This document shows, piece by piece, positions 59,790-64,000 of a stretch of DNA of 64,000 nt. Source of the DNA: JANJUB01 sp031386985 (GTDB lineage: Bacteria > Armatimonadota > Fimbriimonadia > Fimbriimonadales > Fimbriimonadaceae); the NCBI GenBank assembly GCA_031386985.1, contig JANNCV010000026.1, positions 62,001 through 126,000 on the forward strand. Reading direction: 5' to 3'. The translations under genes were made by a program, and so were the position numbers. Each line of letters opens with the position of its first letter. Position 1 is the first letter of the stretch. The notes beneath the pieces were generated by a model that worked only from the letters and a program-made list of their open reading frames with translations, was not told the origin of the DNA and ran no database searches.

Positions 59790-62425
59790 TCCAAAAGTTG
59801 CCGCAACACATATTGCAAAATTCCGCCGTGGCGGTAATACTCCAATTCTTTTGGTGTATCAATCCGAACCTTGACATCAAAAACCCTCATATCACCGTTA
59901 TCCAGGACAGCGTGAACCTTTAGATTTTTGCCATCTTTGAAATTCCGGCCCGCATGGTAAGCGAGGTCTACGACGGCGTACTCTTCTGAACCATCTAGCC
60001 CAAGGACCGCGGCATTCTCTCCCGATGAAAACTGCAAGGGCAAGATACCCATCCCGATGAGATTTGATCGGTGAATTCGCTCGTAACTCTCAGCGATAAC
60101 CACTTTGACTCCGAGCAAGTGGGGGCCCTTGGCCGCCCAATCTCGACTTGACCCTGAGCCGTACTCTTTGCCGGCCAGAATGATAAGGCCCTTTTTGCTT
60201 TTTTGATAACGCTCGCTCGCATCGAAGATGGTCGTGACTTCGTTGGTTGGCCAGTACTTCGAATAGCCGCCCTCGGTGCCCGGCGCAATCTGGTTCTTAA
60301 GGCGAACATTGGCGAAAGTTCCTCTCACCATCACCTCGTGGTTGCCTCTTCTGGAACCATAACTATTAAAAAGCGTAGGGGACACGTCGTGACTAGTGAG
60401 GTATTCGCCCGCCGGAGAGTTCAGCTTGATCGAACCAGCCGGTGAGATGTGATCGGTCGTAACGGAATCACCCAAGATTGCCAGAACCGACAAGCCGTTG
60501 AGATCATCTACCTCGCCTGTGATATGTCTCTCCATTCCCTCAAAGTAAGGGGGCTTTTTCACGTAAGTCGAACTTGGGACCCAGCCGTAGCGATCTCCGG
60601 CGCCCGTCTCGATTGCGGCCCACTTCTCATCGCCCTTGAAAACGTCAGCGTAGTTCGCTCGGAACATTTCACCGGTGATACACTCGCCAACAACGTCCGC
60701 GACCTCTTGCTGAGTCGGCCAAATGTCTTTTAGGTAAACGGGAGCCCCATCGGTTCCGATTCCCAGTGAGTCCTTCTGGAGGTCAATATCTATCGTTCCG
60801 GCAATCGCGTATGCCACCACCAACGGGGGCGACATCAAGTAGTTTGCCTTCACATCCGCGCTAATTCGGCCTTCGAAGTTACGATTTCCCGACAAAACGC
60901 TGACAACGGCCAGATTCCTCTCGTTGATCTCTTTGCTAATGTCCTCGCGAAGAGGGCCTGAGTTTCCAATGCACGTCGTACACCCGTAGCCGACGGTGTT
61001 GAACTGCATATGGTCAAGATAAACGTTCAGTCCGCTCTTTTCGAGGTAGCTCGTAACGACTCGGCTGCCGGGAGCGAGGCTCGTCTTGACGCGGGGACGA
61101 ACCCTCAATCCCCTCTCATACGCCTTTTTACACACAAGCCCAGCGGCAACCATCACGTAAGGGTTGCTTGTATTTGTGCAACTCGTGATCGCCGCAATAA
61201 CAACCGCACCATCACACAAGCCGCCCGTTGATGGACCCGCATCGGGAAAAGCGGCTCGGAACGAAGCGGCTGCTTCACTCAAGCGAACGCGATCTTGGGG
61301 CCGTTTGGGGCCGGCAACACTAGGCTCGACGGTTGAAAGGTCAAGTTCAAGAGTGTCGGTGTAACTTGCCTGGGGTGTGCTTTCGTCGTGCCAAAGCCCT
61401 TGCTCCTTCATATAGGCTTCAACCAGTTGGCACTGCTCCTCGGTGCGGCCCGTGGTTCGCAAATAGCGTAGGGTTTCAGCGTCAACGGGGAATATGCCGC
61501 AGGTTGCGCCATATTCCGGGGCCATGTTGCCAATCGTGGCGCGATCCGCGAGCGGCAACTTAGCCAACCCGGGCCCGTAAAATTCAACAAACTTACCAAC
61601 TACGCCTTTCTTGCGGAGCATTTCGGTGACGGTAAGAACGAGGTCTGTGGAAGTAACACCTTCGCAAAGACTCCCTGACATCCTGAAGCCAATAACTTGC
61701 GGAATCAGCATCGAAACGGGCTGACCGAGCATGGCTGCTTCGGCCTCAATACCGCCCACGCCCCAACCCAAAACGCCGAGGCCATTGATCATCGTCGTAT
61801 GGCTATCGGTTCCGACGAGCGTGTCGGGATAAGCCTCGCCCGTAGCCTCGTTTACAAAAACGACCCGGGCTAAATGTTCCAAGTTGACTTGGTGAACGAT
61901 GCCAGTGTTGGGCGGCACTACTCGGAAGTTATCAAATGCCTGCTGCCCCCACTTTAAGAACTCATATCGCTCCTGATTCCGTTCAAACTCAAGATCGCGA
62001 TTGATCATGAGTGCGGCTTCGCTCCCGTAAGCATCCACCTGAACGGAGTGATCAATGACCAACTCGACGGGTGAAAGCGGATTGATCTTTTTAGGGTCAC
62101 CGCCTAACGCGGCCATTGCATCGCGCATCGCGGCGAGGTCTACCACACAAGGCACGCCCGTGAAATCTTGCAAAAGGGTGCGGGCGGGTGTAAACGCAAT
62201 CTCTTTCGAGGGCTCGGCTTTTGCGTCCCATTTGGCAAGCGCTTCGACATCCTCTTTGAAAACCGAGCCCTGACCTTCGGTCCGCAGTAAGTTCTCTAAG
62301 AGAATTCGCAAACAAAACGGGAGATGAGAAGTAGAAAAACCCTGGTCATCCAGGGCTTTCAAACGGTAAACATCAAGTTCGCGACCAGCTAGGCTCAGCT
62401 TCGATTTGGTATTAAAGCTATTCAT
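59786..62425 (-). CDS. acnA: Aconitate hydratase A
   Basis: 879 aa, the usual AcnA/IRP length. It isomerises citrate and isocitrate in the TCA cycle. Cluster ligands are the Cys in ITSCTNTSNPYVMVAAGL and the two Cys in GYGCTTCIGNSGPL. Other active-site motifs: IDHSVQVD, LVGTDSHTTMINGLGVLGWG, NRNFEGRIS and EYGSGSSRDWAAKG. Monocistronic as far as visible. Confidence 0.97.
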   Translation of the reverse strand: MNSFNTKSKLSLAGRELDVYRLKALDDQGFSTSHLPFCLRILLENLLRTEGQGSVFKEDVEALAKWDAKAEPSKEIAFTPARTLLQDFTGVPCVVDLAAMRDAMAALGGDPKKINPLSPVELVIDHSVQVDAYGSEAALMINRDLEFERNQERYEFLKWGQQAFDNFRVVPPNTGIVHQVNLEHLARVVFVNEATGEAYPDTLVGTDSHTTMINGLGVLGWGVGGIEAEAAMLGQPVSMLIPQVIGFRMSGSLCEGVTSTDLVLTVTEMLRKKGVVGKFVEFYGPGLAKLPLADRATIGNMAPEYGATCGIFPVDAETLRYLRTTGRTEEQCQLVEAYMKEQGLWHDESTPQASYTDTLELDLSTVEPSVAGPKRPQDRVRLSEAAASFRAAFPDAGPSTGGLCDGAVVIAAITSCTNTSNPYVMVAAGLVCKKAYERGLRVRPRVKTSLAPGSRVVTSYLEKSGLNVYLDHMQFNTVGYGCTTCIGNSGPLREDISKEINERNLAVVSVLSGNRNFEGRISADVKANYLMSPPLVVAYAIAGTIDIDLQKDSLGIGTDGAPVYLKDIWPTQQEVADVVGECITGEMFRANYADVFKGDEKWAAIETGAGDRYGWVPSSTYVKKPPYFEGMERHITGEVDDLNGLSVLAILGDSVTTDHISPAGSIKLNSPAGEYLTSHDVSPTLFNSYGSRRGNHEVMVRGTFANVRLKNQIAPGTEGGYSKYWPTNEVTTIFDASERYQKSKKGLIILAGKEYGSGSSRDWAAKGPHLLGVKVVIAESYERIHRSNLIGMGILPLQFSSGENAAVLGLDGSEEYAVVDLAYHAGRNFKDGKNLKVHAVLDNGDMRVFDVKVRIDTPKELEYYRHGGILQYVLRQLLD

Positions 62426-62467
62426 CGTTGATATGGAGAATACCTAGAACACTCGCACAAAATTTCG

Positions 62468-64000
62468 CTAAAGTCGTGGGTCAACTGGCTCGCTTTCTAG
62501 CGCCAAAACCCCAAAGACGCACTCGTGCACCCGTCGGAGCGGGTCGTTACGAATAAAGCGCTTAAGAGCTTCCATGCCCAGGGCGAACTCTCGGCTGGCG
62601 AGTGAACGCTTTCGATTGAGACCTCGCTTTCGCAAGTTAGTCAAGTTGGCGGGCTCGAGGTATTCCGGGCCGTAGATGATGCGCAAGTACTCGGGCCCGC
62701 GACACTTTACGGCCGGTTGAAGGATGCGGGGGCCTTCCTTTGCGATGAAAGTGTAAGGCTTGACCACCATTCCCTCCCCGCCTTGTGAGACCAAATCTTC
62801 CCACCATTGACAAACCGCCGCCGTTTCTTCATGCGATTCCAAGTTCACGATTTGGTGAGGCGTGCGGCTTAGTATCAAGGGGTCTTGGTCACAAATACGT
62901 CCCAGAGTCTGCATGTGCCACTCGTGGTCCTGGTTCGAGTGAACTTTTCCTTCGCTGGCGAGCAGGTGAAACGGCGCTAGCTTGTAATCATCAATCGAAC
63001 TGACGATCCAACAGTAGCGCCGGTAGGCATCGCGAAAACGGGTCGCAGAAATCTCACGATTCCCCGCTTTTTCGAGCAACTCGGCCGACCCCTCAATCCC
63101 TCTTGAAGCCAGTTGCCGCGTGACATCTTTCCAAGCGGAGGCGTTTGCTTCAGCGGCCGCACCGACGGGGGCATACTGCTCTCGCAAAAGCCCAACCGCC
63201 TTCGCCGACCACGGCATGAGTTCCAGATCGAGCAAAAGCCAATCAGATTCAAGTTCTTCAAAAACACCGCTCCTTTCCGTTGCTGCGCAAACGCGCTCCA
63301 AAAGAGCTCGCTCCAGAGCTAAATCTTCGAAGAAGCGCCTCCCAGTTCGAGTTGTAATGATTCCGATTTCGCCCGAATCCACGCCGAACCGCTTTGCCGC
63401 GATTTCAGTCGACTTGCAAACAACAAGCACAGCTCGCGAGCCCATATGTTTTTCTTGGCAGATTACTTTTTCGACCCCCGCACTCTTGTAGTAATCGAGT
63501 GCCTCGCTCGGATGCTCCAGGTATCCCTCTCGATCCGAAGTTTGGCAAGGCGACATGGTGGGCGGGAGATACACTAACCATCGCGGGTCGGCGGCGAAGC
63601 GAGACATTACCTCAAGCGCAGCAATCGCATTTTCTTCACGAATAGTTATGCGGCCAGCAAGCCGGGTTTCGATTGCCATGCGGCCCACAACATCTTGTAA
63701 ATCAAGCACATCATCCGCCAGGTGCTGACCAGAGAGGCTAGAGGTTTCGTGATCAAGCGGTTTGGCGGGAATGCAATAGGTGTCATGAGCGGCCACGCTG
63801 ACCAATTCCCGCTCGGGATAGCGCAAAGCCGTTAGCGAACCGCCGAAACAACACCCGGTATCAATATCAATTGTGTTGTTTAGCCACTCCGCTTGGGGCA
63901 CGGGGGTGTGGCCGAAAACAACCATTGAGTTACCCCGATAATCTTTCGCCCACTGATACCGCACGGGTAGGCCGAACTCATCAATCTCGCCGGTTGTTTC
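62468..64000 (-). CDS. pnkp: Bacterial polynucleotide kinase-phosphatase-ligase-like Pnkp (partial, C-terminal part)
   Basis: The frame stays open through the window edge, so the N-terminal kinase and the start of the phosphatase are missing. About 510 residues are visible. First comes the end of a metallophosphoesterase (VVFGHTPVPQAEWLNNTIDI with GCCFGGSLTALRYPERE). Then comes an adenylyltransferase domain in which QEKHMGSRAVLVV carries the Lys nucleophile in a KxxG motif; ESDWLLLDLELMPWS and GEGMVVKPYTF are later nucleotidyltransferase motifs. This matches Clostridium thermocellum-type Pnkp, which heals broken RNA ends and works with the methyltransferase Hen1. hen1 is not in the window and may lie beyond 64 kb. 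Confidence 0.9.
   Translation of the reverse strand, partial: ETTGEIDEFGLPVRYQWAKDYRGNSMVVFGHTPVPQAEWLNNTIDIDTGCCFGGSLTALRYPERELVSVAAHDTYCIPAKPLDHETSSLSGQHLADDVLDLQDVVGRMAIETRLAGRITIREENAIAALEVMSRFAADPRWLVYLPPTMSPCQTSDREGYLEHPSEALDYYKSAGVEKVICQEKHMGSRAVLVVCKSTEIAAKRFGVDSGEIGIITTRTGRRFFEDLALERALLERVCAATERSGVFEELESDWLLLDLELMPWSAKAVGLLREQYAPVGAAAEANASAWKDVTRQLASRGIEGSAELLEKAGNREISATRFRDAYRRYCWIVSSIDDYKLAPFHLLASEGKVHSNQDHEWHMQTLGRICDQDPLILSRTPHQIVNLESHEETAAVCQWWEDLVSQGGEGMVVKPYTFIAKEGPRILQPAVKCRGPEYLRIIYGPEYLEPANLTNLRKRGLNRKRSLASREFALGMEALKRFIRNDPLRRVHECVFGVLALESEPVDPRL

Overview
This window looks like chromosomal DNA of an Armatimonadota bacterium, probably close to Fimbriimonas. That placement is inferred from the gene mix: a type IV pilus operon with glycine-rich proteins, a PEP-CTERM protein, a flagellin, many exported peptidases and sugar-active proteins, and frequent GTG/TTG starts. 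No rRNA, tRNA, CRISPR array or complete insertion sequence was recognised. Most of the window is ordinary chromosome. The unusual signals are repeats, gene remnants and a few altered proteins.

Region 1 (1-15.1 kb) is on the plus strand to 13.2 kb. It holds the tail of a large beta-rich surface protein, then pilM-pilN-pilO-pilP-like, a half-secretin paralogue and pilQ, followed by aroK-aroB. This is the pilMNOPQ-aroKB order well known from gammaproteobacteria. Next, in overlapping genes, come a small membrane protein, a PASTA-domain protein with a kinase fold that has lost key catalytic residues, rpe, another small membrane protein and ribD. A threonine-dehydrogenase-like gene and a DprA-like gene face the other way. 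pilQ is flanked by a perfect 18-bp inverted repeat.

Region 2 (15.2-24.4 kb) holds mfd, a GC-rich repeat spacer, a stand-alone protein with a nuclease-like N-terminus joined to a DUF2075-type helicase, a possible gene remnant, two unknown genes separated by a palindrome-rich spacer, and a PEP-CTERM protein.

Region 3 (24.4-33.5 kb) holds a large BNR-repeat exported protein, an ALDH7-type aldehyde dehydrogenase, pirin, a membrane-anchored endonuclease/exonuclease/phosphatase-family protein and an L-fucose-isomerase-like gene. That gene carries a palindromic element of about 214 bp inserted in frame. A truncated copy of its 5' end lies 0.8 kb upstream.

Region 4 (33.5-51 kb) holds a molybdenum hydroxylase operon (iorA-iorB-xdhC-mocA-like), ispE, a ThuA-like gene, two tandem paralogous HTH-PAS-PAS proteins, a prolyl oligopeptidase overlapping a PIG-L deacetylase, a Gfo/Idh/MocA oxidoreductase, a fused E1 alpha-beta 2-oxoacid dehydrogenase overlapping an SDR, and a VOC protein.

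Region 5 (51-64 kb) holds a lone flagellin gene, a DPP-IV-like S9 peptidase, dapD, a lipoprotein, a GH29 alpha-L-fucosidase, scpB, acnA and the C-terminal two thirds of a bacterial RNA-repair Pnkp, which runs off the window end.
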